Source: Serpentinicella alkaliphila (GTDB lineage: Bacteria > Bacillota > Clostridia > Peptostreptococcales > Natronincolaceae). Taken from it: a stretch of 64,000 nucleotides of DNA. A model generated the notes under the pieces. It made no database searches. It was not told the origin of the DNA and saw only the letters and a list, made by a program, of their open reading frames with translations. Below are positions 47,597 to 55,788 of the stretch, one piece after another (position 1 is the stretch's first letter; each line of letters starts with the position of its first letter). Where the stretch lies: assembly GCF_018141405.1 (NCBI RefSeq), contig NZ_CP058648.1, positions 201,001-265,000 of the forward strand, read 5' to 3'. Position numbers and translations under genes: made by a program.

Positions 47597-48112
47597 TTAT
47601 GTAAATATAATATTTGGTATGCATTTAATCTGCATAAACTGCCGTTTGAATGTAGAAAGACAGTGTCTTATGATGGATACGATATCATCGGCAATAGAAA
47701 ATCCGAAAGCAGCAAGAGCTTCCTTCCAGTACCTTAAATACATACTGATAACATATCTGATGTTACTTTCATCTATATATTCATTGGTAGTCATAATGGA
47801 TTCAAATGAATCATTGGAAATATATGCTCTTATAATTGATATATGGTCATTAAGAAGTATTTGGGAGTAAGGAACGATAAACTTAGGGAATATGGCATGC
47901 GTCTTGCCACAGCGTTTACATTTCATGCGCAAAATGGACAGTGTAATGAAACCTTCGGGTGTCTTAATAGAACGGTTATAGTAACCATGTTTAATAAGGC
48001 AGCCAGACAAGGTACAGGAGCAAGATAATTGGTAGAGGTTTATAGTATCAAGAAATTTATTATATGAAATTTGATTAAATGTATTGATTTTATCTGTAAT
48101 TAGAGTTATCAT
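47597..48112 (-). CDS. DUF6431 domain protein of the transposon
   Basis: 171 residues, the only intact frame of the element. Zinc-ribbon-like Cys pairs: SCSCTLSGCLIKHGYYNRSIKTPEG and MKCKRCGKTHAIFP. DUF6431 proteins are typically encoded next to this transposase type and may bind the transposon ends (inference). Confidence 0.8.
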   Translation of the reverse strand: MITLITDKINTFNQISYNKFLDTINLYQLSCSCTLSGCLIKHGYYNRSIKTPEGFITLSILRMKCKRCGKTHAIFPKFIVPYSQILLNDHISIIRAYISNDSFESIMTTNEYIDESNIRYVISMYLRYWKEALAAFGFSIADDIVSIIRHCLSTFKRQFMQIKCIPNIIFT

Positions 48113-48202
48113 AATATTGTTTTATGGGGACAGAAGTTGAATTGTGGTAGAGGAGACTTCTGTCTTTCTTTCTAAATAAATATAGACTGTAATAATAACA
48201 TA

Positions 48203-48263
48203 AAAAGGATAACCATTAAATAGGTTGACAAGAATTTAGTCAACTACTTGATGTTTATCCTTT
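48203..48263. repeat. Long imperfect hairpin near the transposon's right end
   Basis: AAAGGATAACCAT (48203-48215) pairs with ATGTTTATCCTTT (48251-48263) and inside it GTTGAC (48224-48229) pairs with GTCAAC (48239-48244). Located between the DUF6431 start and the element end; it may be a transposase-binding or expression-control site. Confidence 0.5.
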
Positions 48264-48317
48264 ATTTATTTCAAATAGATTTTGTCAATTGAGTTGCACA
48301 TAAAATGCCGTTCTATA

Positions 48318-48678
48318 GATTGCTTGCCAGTTCCCGGAAATCAGAAATTAGAGAGTTTACTCAGGCAGCAAAAGAAATACTTCCATTTTTTACACATACG
48401 AAAAATCAATTTACACAAGAACCTTCATTGATTATATTCCAAGTATTTAGAGGGTTTTTATGAACGATTATAGACTATACCCTTTTAAAAGGTTTATCTG
48501 TTAAGAATAATATAGAGAAACATATACTGGTAGGACTTCTTTTAAGTATCTCCTAGCAACTCCACAATTTGCACCAAATGAATTCATACCTTCAAGTGTA
48601 AGATTTGAACATTTTTTTGAGCTATTAATAGAGATTTTCTTATTTGGAGTTATATTAACCTACAACCTAGCTAAGTAG
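48318..48678 (+). pseudogene. 3' part of the membrane-protein gene split by the transposon
   Basis: Begins with the second GATTGC copy. Readable pieces in shifting frames: IACQFPEIRN, AAKEILPFFTHTKNQFTQ, PSLIIFQVFRGFL, TIIDYTLLKGL, KHILVGLLLSI and finally FIPSSVRFEHFFELLIEIFL...YNLAK then TAG at 48676. Several stops and frameshifts, so the gene continued to decay after the insertion. Confidence 0.65.
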
Positions 48679-48689
48679 AAACAGCTTTC

Positions 48690-48730
48690 TACATATACTT
48701 TTGACCAATATAATCTCAAAGCAAAATACA
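48690..48730 (+). repeat. Direct repeat flanking the decayed zone, right copy
   Basis: Matches 44561-44600 (TACATATACTTTTGACCAAT...). Directly follows the broken membrane gene and precedes the relic of the L,D-transpeptidase. Confidence 0.6.
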
Positions 48731-48735
48731 ATAAC

Positions 48736-48935
48736 TAAGCAAACAAACCTAAACCTCAAAGTAGCTTATACAATAAAAAATAACGCCTAAATCCAGGGCC
48801 CCCTTTATCTCGTTGAATGTTGCCTTAGCCAATTCCGTATAACTCATTTAATCGTTTGGCAAATCATTTTTTTTCCAATAATATTAAGGCTTCGACTAGA
48901 ATGCCATCCTAAGGAGATAAATGCAAAGTACTTCA
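48736..48935 (+). pseudogene. Relic of an L,D-transpeptidase gene
   Basis: Nucleotide similarity to the intact gene upstream: GCTTATACAATAAAAAATAA, then CGCCTAAATCCAGG, CCCTTTATCTCGTTGAATG and GCCTTAGCCAATTCC line up with 44285-44370 at most positions with small indels. After about 48835 the match fades. No reading frame survives. This and the 48679-48977 stretch hold no live gene. Confidence 0.6.
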
Positions 48936-48977
48936 TTATACAGCAGGAGTTATAAATCAACCTCATTAGATCAACAA

Positions 48978-49577
48978 TCATCCCTTGATTCTATTTTTCT
49001 TCATGAAATGATAGATGATATATATCCCAATACCGACAGTAATCAAAATAGTTAAACTATCTGAATATCTACTAAGTGTGAAGATGTGATCGCCTAAGAA
49101 TACATACAGCACCGTCCCTGGCAGCATTCCAATTCCCGTAGCTATTAAGAAATCTAAAAACCGTATATTACTTAAGCCCGCAGCATAGCTTAAAAAATCA
49201 AAAGAAATAAAAGGTATTAGTCGACCAATCAAGATTACTTTCATGCCATGTTCTGTACTGATTTCTTGGACTTTAACTATTATAGAATTATTTTTCTGGA
49301 ACCACCTTTGTACAAAACCCATACCAAGACTACGAGCAAGGTAAAATGTACCTGCAGCACCAAGCATAGCACCGCTCCAAGAAATTATGGTTCCCCCAAC
49401 GAGTCCAAAAACAACACCATTTGCTCCAGTAATTAAAAATGCAGGTATTGGTGCAACAAAAGCTTGTAATATCATCAAGAGTATACTGACAACCGGTGCG
49501 GCTACCCCCCATCTACGAATTATTATAACTACATCGTCTAAAGAACCATAGGAAAGTATATTGTAAAAATTCTTCAA
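48978..49577 (-). CDS. TVP38/TMEM64 (VTT domain) membrane protein, 5' frameshift
   Basis: 199 residues from a TTG at 49577, carrying the VTT core: LMILQAFVAPIPAFLITGANGVVFG, GAMLGAAGTFYLARSLG, ILIGRLIPFISFDFLSYAAGLSNI and GTVLYVFLGD. VTT proteins are DedA-like and are thought to move lipids or act in redox-linked membrane processes. A proper RBS and ATG at 49665 open MKQKIKNKKLVITIVLTLLS, the expected first membrane helix, but that frame stops near 49580 and is offset by one base. The natural gene probably ran 48978-49665 and has a frameshift. Confidence 0.8.
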   Translation of the reverse strand: MKNFYNILSYGSLDDVVIIIRRWGVAAPVVSILLMILQAFVAPIPAFLITGANGVVFGLVGGTIISWSGAMLGAAGTFYLARSLGMGFVQRWFQKNNSIIVKVQEISTEHGMKVILIGRLIPFISFDFLSYAAGLSNIRFLDFLIATGIGMLPGTVLYVFLGDHIFTLSRYSDSLTILITVGIGIYIIYHFMKKNRIKG

Positions 49578-49842
49578 ATCATTTCCATAAATGAATCACT
49601 GCTATACTCAACAGTGTTAATACAATCGTGATTACAAGTTTTTTATTCTTTATCTTCTGTTTCATCTTCTTCACCTCTCACTATTGCGACTTATACCTCA
49701 TCTATTAGTGTTTTATTATATTAACATACATGAAATACACTGTACCTTCAGCTAATCAGAAATATTACCTATACCTTATGGTTTGCTATTTAATCATAAA
49801 TGATTCTTTTGTCCTAATCTTACACAATTTTTCATACCATCT

Positions 49843-49876
49843 AAAAAACCGTGACTCTTTAACTTGTCACGGTTCT
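49843..49876 (-). terminator. Terminator of the second VTT gene
   Basis: Minus strand AACCGTGAC-AAGTTAAAGA-GTCACGGTT then TTTTAG. Confidence 0.85.
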
Positions 49877-49886
49877 TCCTTACAAC

Positions 49887-50603
49887 TTATTTTAAATCAT
49901 TCATGTCAATTCCTTTTTTCTTCGCAATATATTTAGGTATCAGTGAAATAAGGAATAGAATTATACCTGCAATTGCAAATTTTACAAGTAATCCTGCTGA
50001 GAAACCATTTGTTACTATTTCACCAGCCATATAAGCATAGATGAATGCTCCAGGTGTCATACACAATAACGACACGATAAAGTAAGTGGATAGGTCTATT
50101 TTGGTTAATCCATAAGCATAGTTTTGAAATGAGAATGGGAAAACAGGAACCAAACGAGTTAATATTAAAAAACTAGTGCCGTTCTTTTCTACACCATCAT
50201 CTATTTTTTTGAACATTTGATTTTGACCAATCTTGTCTTCGATCATTCCCCTCGCAACATATTTCGCAACTAAGAATGCCGCCGTAGCACCAAAGGTTGC
50301 ACCGATAAGAGAAACTACTCCACCTATGATCGGTCCAAAGGCAATTCCACCTACAATTGTAAGCATAGACCCTGGTAACATAAATACACAAGCAACAATA
50401 AACACAAATATGAATACCAAGTAACCCCATATGCCAAATGATTTTAAGAATGCTTGCATTGCCTCTACATCCTGTAGTTTACTTACAACACCAGTCTTCC
50501 ACGCTATAAAAAATCCTGTGGCTATCAGCAATACTACAGCAATGAGCTTACCTGTATTAGACTTCTTTTCTTGTTCGACTACTTCCTTTGCCATTAACCG
50601 CAC
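49887..50603 (-). CDS. TVP38/TMEM64 (VTT domain) membrane protein
   Basis: 238 residues, about five or six membrane helices. VTT motifs: FIVACVFMLPGSMLTIVGGIAFGPIIGG (about 69-95), IGATFGATAAFLVAKYVARG, FLILTRLVPVFPFSFQNYAYGLTKI and TPGAFIYAYMAGEI. A paralogue of the neighbouring VTT gene; RBS AGGAGGTGCG. Followed by a strong terminator, so it and the next VTT gene are probably separate transcripts. Confidence 0.9.
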   Translation of the reverse strand: MRLMAKEVVEQEKKSNTGKLIAVVLLIATGFFIAWKTGVVSKLQDVEAMQAFLKSFGIWGYLVFIFVFIVACVFMLPGSMLTIVGGIAFGPIIGGVVSLIGATFGATAAFLVAKYVARGMIEDKIGQNQMFKKIDDGVEKNGTSFLILTRLVPVFPFSFQNYAYGLTKIDLSTYFIVSLLCMTPGAFIYAYMAGEIVTNGFSAGLLVKFAIAGIILFLISLIPKYIAKKKGIDMNDLK

Positions 50604-51099
50604 CTCCTATTTAATATAAGATTTAATCCAGGTAGTGGGAGGCCTATAGACCCTCCCACTAATAATGACTTGACTTGATCGCTCCACTTTATAATTCAAA
50701 TTTACTAGGAAACTCCACTCAATACATGAACAATCAATTCTAAACTTTCTAAACCGTACTGGGATTTAGAGCACTATAATCATCTCTCGCCGGACGTTTT
50801 AGTACATTGGGTTATGTACTAATATTAATCTGCTGACTTTCTGATTCAGTCATTGCCTTTCCTTTTACTACACTTATAATGAAGACTTTGTTTGAATATG
50901 CGTCATACTTCATTTCTTATTTACTAAGCTGTGTATCCGTTTCACCTCTGGCGGCTTTCAACCACCAATTTGCCAACACATACTAAAGCTAGGGATAATA
51001 CAATTAATAAAAATCTTTTCATGTACTCTTCAATCTTCTAGTTGTTAAATTTTTAACCACTCTATCCATACAGAAATTTTATTATCTATTTAACTTTTA
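50604..51099. other. Intergenic region with hairpin and a possible gene remnant
   Basis: 496 bp. It contains the perfect hairpin TAGTGGGAGG...CCTCCCACTA (50633-50661) without a U run, and on the minus strand near 51020 a short frame MKRFLLIVLSLALVCVGK, a signal-peptide-like start broken after about 26 codons; further similarity-like pieces (KVFIISVVKGKAM) suggest a decayed secreted protein. Nothing here is a live gene. Confidence 0.45.
50633..50661. repeat. GC-rich hairpin between the redox genes and the VTT genes
   Basis: Ten-bp perfect stem TAGTGGGAGG/CCTCCCACTA, loop 9 nt; lies 30 bp upstream of the VTT start. No T run on either side, so it may be an mRNA-processing or stabiliser hairpin rather than a terminator. 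Confidence 0.55.
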
Positions 51100-51873
51100 C
51101 TACAGTACTTTATTGATGTTTTGTTTAGACTTATATCTGTTTATCCAGCTTTTTATTGGACTTGAAGGTACTCCTGGGAATTCAGTTTTTGAAGTATATA
51201 CAGGCCCGAATATCAAATCTAATATATGAACTGCTTTTTTGTCTCCCTTAACCATAGATTCCCTACATGCAGCGCAATAAGCAACAACATGGTCCGATTT
51301 CATTTCATCCGTTCTTCTCTTCATAACCCGTAATGCCAAATCTGGGTTAGCAGGCACTACCATTCCACCAAAACCACAGCATCTTGTATTCTCCCTGGTA
51401 TGAGGTGGTTCTTCAACCTTATATCCTAGTTCATTCATAATCCATCGAATTCCATCATGGATTTCTTTTTCATCTCTGGTTGGACAGGAGTCGTGAATTG
51501 AAAATACGACATCACTGCTTTTCCCTTTACCGATGGCTTCCTTAGGAAGGCCAATTTGAGGTAATAATGTCCATAATGAAATTACTTTCTGATTCGAGCT
51601 ATATTGTGACATCGTCTTATAGCATGATTGGCATGCCACTATTATTTCCTCAGCCCCTAAGTTATCAACTTCCTTTTGAAATTCTCCATATCTTTCCTGA
51701 AATTTTTTGATTTGACCTAATGCCTTAGTAGGTTTCCCACAACATTTTAGTATCGAGCCAGTTCCTGGTAGCTCTACTTGTAAATATTCAATTACGCTTT
51801 TAACAGCTTCAGGATTATATGAAGGTAAACTACATCCTGGTATGAACACTCTCTTTGTTTCAGCCATTGTCAT
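51100..51873 (-). CDS. (Fe-S)-binding CCG-domain protein, HdrB-like
   Basis: 257 residues with two CCG repeats: IPGCSLPSY...ILKCCGKPTK...VACQSCYKTM and IHDSCPTRD...TRCCGFGGMVV...YCAACRESM. Such repeats bind a non-cubane [4Fe-4S] cluster in HdrB and related thiol/disulfide or quinone-linked redox proteins. The gene starts 8 bp after the flavoprotein gene, so they form a two-subunit unit in which the flavoprotein probably passes electrons to this protein (inference). Confidence 0.88.
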   Translation of the reverse strand: MTMAETKRVFIPGCSLPSYNPEAVKSVIEYLQVELPGTGSILKCCGKPTKALGQIKKFQERYGEFQKEVDNLGAEEIIVACQSCYKTMSQYSSNQKVISLWTLLPQIGLPKEAIGKGKSSDVVFSIHDSCPTRDEKEIHDGIRWIMNELGYKVEEPPHTRENTRCCGFGGMVVPANPDLALRVMKRRTDEMKSDHVVAYCAACRESMVKGDKKAVHILDLIFGPVYTSKTEFPGVPSSPIKSWINRYKSKQNINKVL

Positions 51874-51881
51874 ATCCCCCC

Positions 51882-53708
51882 TTACTCGTTTTTAGCAGTT
51901 GCTTTTGTTTTGGCACTAATTTTTGCTGGTTTTGCAATATTGAAAAATTTTGAGAAACCTAATGTCTGATGCATTTCTATTGCACCGTGTCCCTTCATCG
52001 GTGACTTACCCCCGTTTGCATTAATCATTAGCTTTCTAACATCAAAGAATCGATCTGCCATTACAAAGTCTTTTGGACAGGCTATTGTACATTGATTACA
52101 CATATTACATGAATAAGGTATAATAGGGTCTACTTCCCCAGACTTTAATATATTTGCAAATAATTCCTTTGGACATTCACAATAGTCGTTAAGCATTAAA
52201 CATTCTTTCATACACAGCTTACATTCACATTTTAAACATCTTGATGCTTCTTCTATCGCCTGCTTCTCAGTTAAACCCAAATCAACTTCTACAAAACTTT
52301 TTATTCTGTCCTTGGGAGCAAGCTGTTGTGTCTTTACTCTTGGCAAATCTTCAACATCTAAGTTAATATCTGTTTCTAACCAAGTTTTATATGCTCCCTC
52401 ATATTCTCTGTTCTCCATCATATCTACATTATTTAAATATCTATCTACTGATATGGCAGCTTTTCTACCTTCAGCCATGGCTTCAATTACGATAACGGAT
52501 CTGCCACTGGCATCTCCAGCTATGCAAACATTTTTCAGTTTCGTTTGAAGTGTAGTAGGATCCGCATTAAACCTTCCACCTCTAATCGTTTCAAGCATTC
52601 CTTGAGGAATAAAAGAATTGTCTACCTCCTGACCAACTGCAAATATTACATTATCAACATCTAAAGTTTTCATCATGTTCATATCAAACTTAGGATTGAA
52701 TTTACCTTCTTTGTCAATAATAGATACGCATTTCTTAATTTCAAAGCCAAAAACCTTACCATCTTTTCCAATTATTTGTTCTGGTCCAAAGCTATCATGA
52801 ATAATAACACCTTCTTCTTCAGCTTCTTCTATTTCCCAATCATGGGCAGGCATCTGTTCCTTTGGCTCTAAGCATACAAGATGTACTTCTTCTGCACCAA
52901 CTCTTCTAGCACTTCTTGCAACGTCTATTGCAACGTTACCTCCACCTATAACGGCTATTTTCTTGCCTATTTTAAACTTTCTCGTTAAGCTAACTTCTCT
53001 TAAAAAATCAACTGCATTTGAAACTCCCGTAAGATCATGTCCTTGTACGGGAATTACCACACCTTTATGAGCGCCTACAGCAATAATTACTGCATCGAAC
53101 TTATTTCTTAATTCCTCAAAGGAAATGTCCTTACCTATTTCAATACCTAGTTTTATTTCTACGCCTAGTTTAGTAAGAAAACTATATTCAAAGTCAATAA
53201 TATTTCTAGGTAATCTATATTCTGGAATACCGACTCTCATCATCCCCCCTACTACTTGAAGCTTTTCAAATATTGTTACATTATAACCTTTCTTTCTTAA
53301 GTCCAATGCAGCTTGAGCACCTGCAGGACCTGCTCCAATAATAGCGACCTTCTTAGACTTATCAGGATTTTTACTAAGATCCCAATTACTTTCGTTGTCA
53401 TACTTATCAGCAACAAATCTCTTTAAGGCAGCGATGGACATCGGCTGTCTAAATAACTCCCCTCTCTTACAGTTTTCTTCACACGGATGGGCACAAATTC
53501 TTCCTAAAGACCCGGGCAAAAAAAGCTTTTCTCTTATTCGTCTAATTGCTTCTTCATGCTTGCCTTCACAAATAAGATTTACATAACCTTTTACATCTGT
53601 ATGCATAGGACAAGTAGCTTCACAATAAGCGGGTGCATCTCCCATGCAATCATCCACAATATCTTTCATCTTATCTAAGACTTCTTTTGGATATGTAAAC
53701 TTCTTCAC
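51882..53708 (-). CDS. Fe-S/FAD NAD(P)H oxidoreductase (GltD/NfnB-like) with C-terminal ferredoxin-type domain
   Basis: 608 residues from GTG 53708, chosen because AAAGGGGG lies 7 bp before it; an in-frame ATG upstream would add 15 residues. N-terminal Fe-S helical domain YCEATCPMHTDVKGYVNL and GRICAHPCEENCKRGE; FAD motif VAIIGAGPAGAQAALDLRKKGYNVTIFEK; NAD(P) motif IAVIGGGNVAIDVARSARRVGA; distal FAD VCIAGDASGRSVIVIEAMAEG; then a C-terminal domain with ten or so Cys (RCLKCECKLCMKECLML, YSCNMCNQCTIACPKDF) holding two clusters. It should accept hydride from NAD(P)H and pass single electrons to the HdrB-like partner. Confidence 0.9.
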   Translation of the reverse strand: MKKFTYPKEVLDKMKDIVDDCMGDAPAYCEATCPMHTDVKGYVNLICEGKHEEAIRRIREKLFLPGSLGRICAHPCEENCKRGELFRQPMSIAALKRFVADKYDNESNWDLSKNPDKSKKVAIIGAGPAGAQAALDLRKKGYNVTIFEKLQVVGGMMRVGIPEYRLPRNIIDFEYSFLTKLGVEIKLGIEIGKDISFEELRNKFDAVIIAVGAHKGVVIPVQGHDLTGVSNAVDFLREVSLTRKFKIGKKIAVIGGGNVAIDVARSARRVGAEEVHLVCLEPKEQMPAHDWEIEEAEEEGVIIHDSFGPEQIIGKDGKVFGFEIKKCVSIIDKEGKFNPKFDMNMMKTLDVDNVIFAVGQEVDNSFIPQGMLETIRGGRFNADPTTLQTKLKNVCIAGDASGRSVIVIEAMAEGRKAAISVDRYLNNVDMMENREYEGAYKTWLETDINLDVEDLPRVKTQQLAPKDRIKSFVEVDLGLTEKQAIEEASRCLKCECKLCMKECLMLNDYCECPKELFANILKSGEVDPIIPYSCNMCNQCTIACPKDFVMADRFFDVRKLMINANGGKSPMKGHGAIEMHQTLGFSKFFNIAKPAKISAKTKATAKNE

Positions 53709-53996
53709 AACTATACCCCCTTTTCCACAATTTAAAATTTTCGATTGCATCACTACGTTTATTTAACGCTATTCAATTTATTGGATATTATTATAATACA
53801 GATATTTGCATTAACATTAACAGATATCATTCATAGAATATAATAATGTGTATGTGGTATAATGGAATTGTTAGAATTAAAACTTGTTAAGGTGAGTTAA
53901 CCATTACTAAAATTTATTATTGTTAAATATTAAACAGTACTTCTATGTTAATTATAATATAAAGCCTGTTAAATGTTTAATAAGTGTTCATTATAA

Positions 53997-54012
53997 CATG
54001 AGTTATGCAGTT
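53997..54012 (+). repeat. IS4-type left inverted repeat
   Basis: CATGAGTTATGCAGTT; exact inverse of 55665-55680. Confidence 0.93.
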
Positions 54013-55493
54013 GACTCCATATACTGGGAATTTTGCACAGTAAACCAACCTAACAATAAATTCTTCGGCCAAAATTTATCAATAAGTCTTGCAAATTGCC
54101 TAACTTCTGTGTCAAAATGTACTTGTATAGTTTGAAAGCATTGCTGTGCTTTTATAACGATACGGTATGTGGCGTTGAAAAAGTTTCGGACCATTTCGCC
54201 GTGGGTGAAGCCTTCTTGACGCCTTTATTATTGAGTTCCCATCTTGCATAGACAAGTAAAGTTTTCTTTGTAAAAATGAGCTCAATATGGGCGTAATGAT
54301 GACTTTCCGACGTTGAGTGGCAAGAATTCAACCCCAGTTCTTGTTTTGCAGTTCTAAAAAAAACCTCAATGCTCCAACGCTTAATATATGCATCTAAAGC
54401 TTCTTCAGGATTATCGACCCTATTACTAATCAAAAGGTAAGCCCCACGATATGTAGCCGCAACCTCTTTGTTTTTCTCAAATTCATCCTTCATCATTTCA
54501 GTATCTTCTTTGAGTCTTGTAGCTACAACTGCCGCAATAGGCGTATAACGATACTTAGTTACTACTTTACCCTGCTTTCCAACTAAACGGTAGGGTAACT
54601 TGATATAAATATTAGGTATGGATATAGCACTTACTTTATCTTTTAGACCACTAATAAGAAGTTTGAAAAAAACTTCTTTAATAAGCATTGAAGGCTTTAC
54701 AGGGATAAAGCGTTCTCGGCCTGTAATATTCTCAATTTCTTTTCGATAAAAGTCAGTATTACGTTTTGCCTTAGTAACCCAATCATATTGATGATCTGTG
54801 AGCCAATTAAAAAAGTCTTTGCATAAAAACCCGGCGGTCCATGGCAACCCATAGTACCCCTGTGTAAATCCGGCGAATATCCATTAGCATTTCTTTTGAA
54901 AGATCTATTTTTGTCTGTTTTTCATCGCTATTTTCTACCTTACGCCAAATACGCCAAAACAATGGATATTTAAGTCCGTTCTTTAATACAACAGTTGTAG
55001 CAACTATATTCATACACCAGATATTTATTTTAATGGAGCTATCATATAACCAACAAAGGAAAGGGATTTTCTTTCCATGGGCATGAGCCACCTTTGTATC
55101 ATCAAGTACAATAACATCTCCTTCAGTAAATGCAGTTTCTTCTTCTTGTTGTAGTCTTTGTACTCTTTTAAAACTAAATAAACCCCAATTATAATCAGTT
55201 GTAAAAAAGCGGCTAAAGGTATATTGAGCCATTTTAAGATTCCGAAACATCGGTTGTAATAAGCTATCCTTAGTAGCATAATCAGAAATACGTGAGACAG
55301 AATTTTTATTAGCAATAAGTCCTACCACATAAGCAAAAGCAATAAGCCAAGTGGGTACACCATTACGTTTTACAATACCCGATTGCGTAAGCAGAAGTGA
55401 AAAATCAAATTTATCCCAAATTGCTTTTAAAACTGGCGTTCCGCCCCCATTTCCTTGTTGTAAATTTCTATATTTCGGTTTCCCAAGAGTCAT
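54003..55493 (-). pseudogene. IS4-family transposase, two frameshifts
   Basis: About 497 codons from ATG 55493 (MTLGKPKYRNLQQGNGGG, RBS GGGTGAT). First Asp region GDVIVLDDTKVAHAHGKK; second Asp in WVAMD, where the first frame breaks (GACCGCCGG near 54845 has one base too many for D-A-G-F); the frame resumes AGFLCKDFFNWLTD. The YREK signature YIKRWSIEVFFRTAKQELGL supplies the Glu. A second shift near 54215 moves to the frame EGFTHGEMVRNFFNATYRIVIKA ending at 54003. Likely inactive. Confidence 0.88.
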
Positions 55494-55664
55494 ATTTATC
55501 ACCCATTCATCAAGAGTAATGGCTATTAATACCATTCACTTTGATTATTGGGGCGGGTTTAAAAAGTCAAGTCTTTTTTGCTATTTCAAGACATATAAAA
55601 CAAAAATATTTTTTAGTATATTATAATATACGATACATCAGTCTTATTTACATTTATTTACACG

Positions 55665-55680
55665 AACTGCATAACTCATG
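55665..55680 (-). repeat. IS4-type right inverted repeat
   Basis: AACTGCATAACTCATG; exact inverse of 53997-54012, followed by the ATTATAA duplication. Confidence 0.93.
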
Positions 55681-55788
55681 ATTATAATACATAATAGTTA
55701 TTTATTGTAAAATGTATGGTATAATAAATTACTGCTACTTTATATCCAGCATCGGTCTACAGATAAAACTGACATGGTGGGTGATTAT

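Larger units (their letters stand above)
45287..48317 (-). mobile_element. Decayed transposon: DUF6431 / DDE transposase / ExeA-like ATPase
   Basis: A 3.03-kb insertion bounded by GATTGC duplications. Its three genes run on the minus strand in the order DUF6431 protein, Mu/Tn552-type DDE transposase, ExeA/TniB-type AAA ATPase. The ends (TGTTGTTC..C..CA and, inverted, TATAGAAC..C..CA) match at about 12 of 22 positions, weak terminal repeats consistent with decay. The transposase and ATPase carry several frameshifts, so the element is dead by itself. Confidence 0.75.
53997..55680 (-). mobile_element. IS4-type insertion sequence with 16-bp perfect inverted repeats
   Basis: 1684 bp. Ends CATGAGTTATGCAGTT (53997-54012) and AACTGCATAACTCATG (55665-55680) are perfect inverted repeats. 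Flanking ATTATAA (53990-53996 and 55681-55687) is a 7-bp target duplication. Ends beginning CAT and a 7-8-bp duplication fit the ISPepr1-like part of the IS4 family (family knowledge, not checked). It lies between the redox genes and the LysR gene. The single transposase has two frameshifts. Confidence 0.93.

Noticed and set aside
47589-48028. Plus-strand frames across the transposon
   Set aside because: They mirror the DUF6431 gene on the minus strand and have no RBS.
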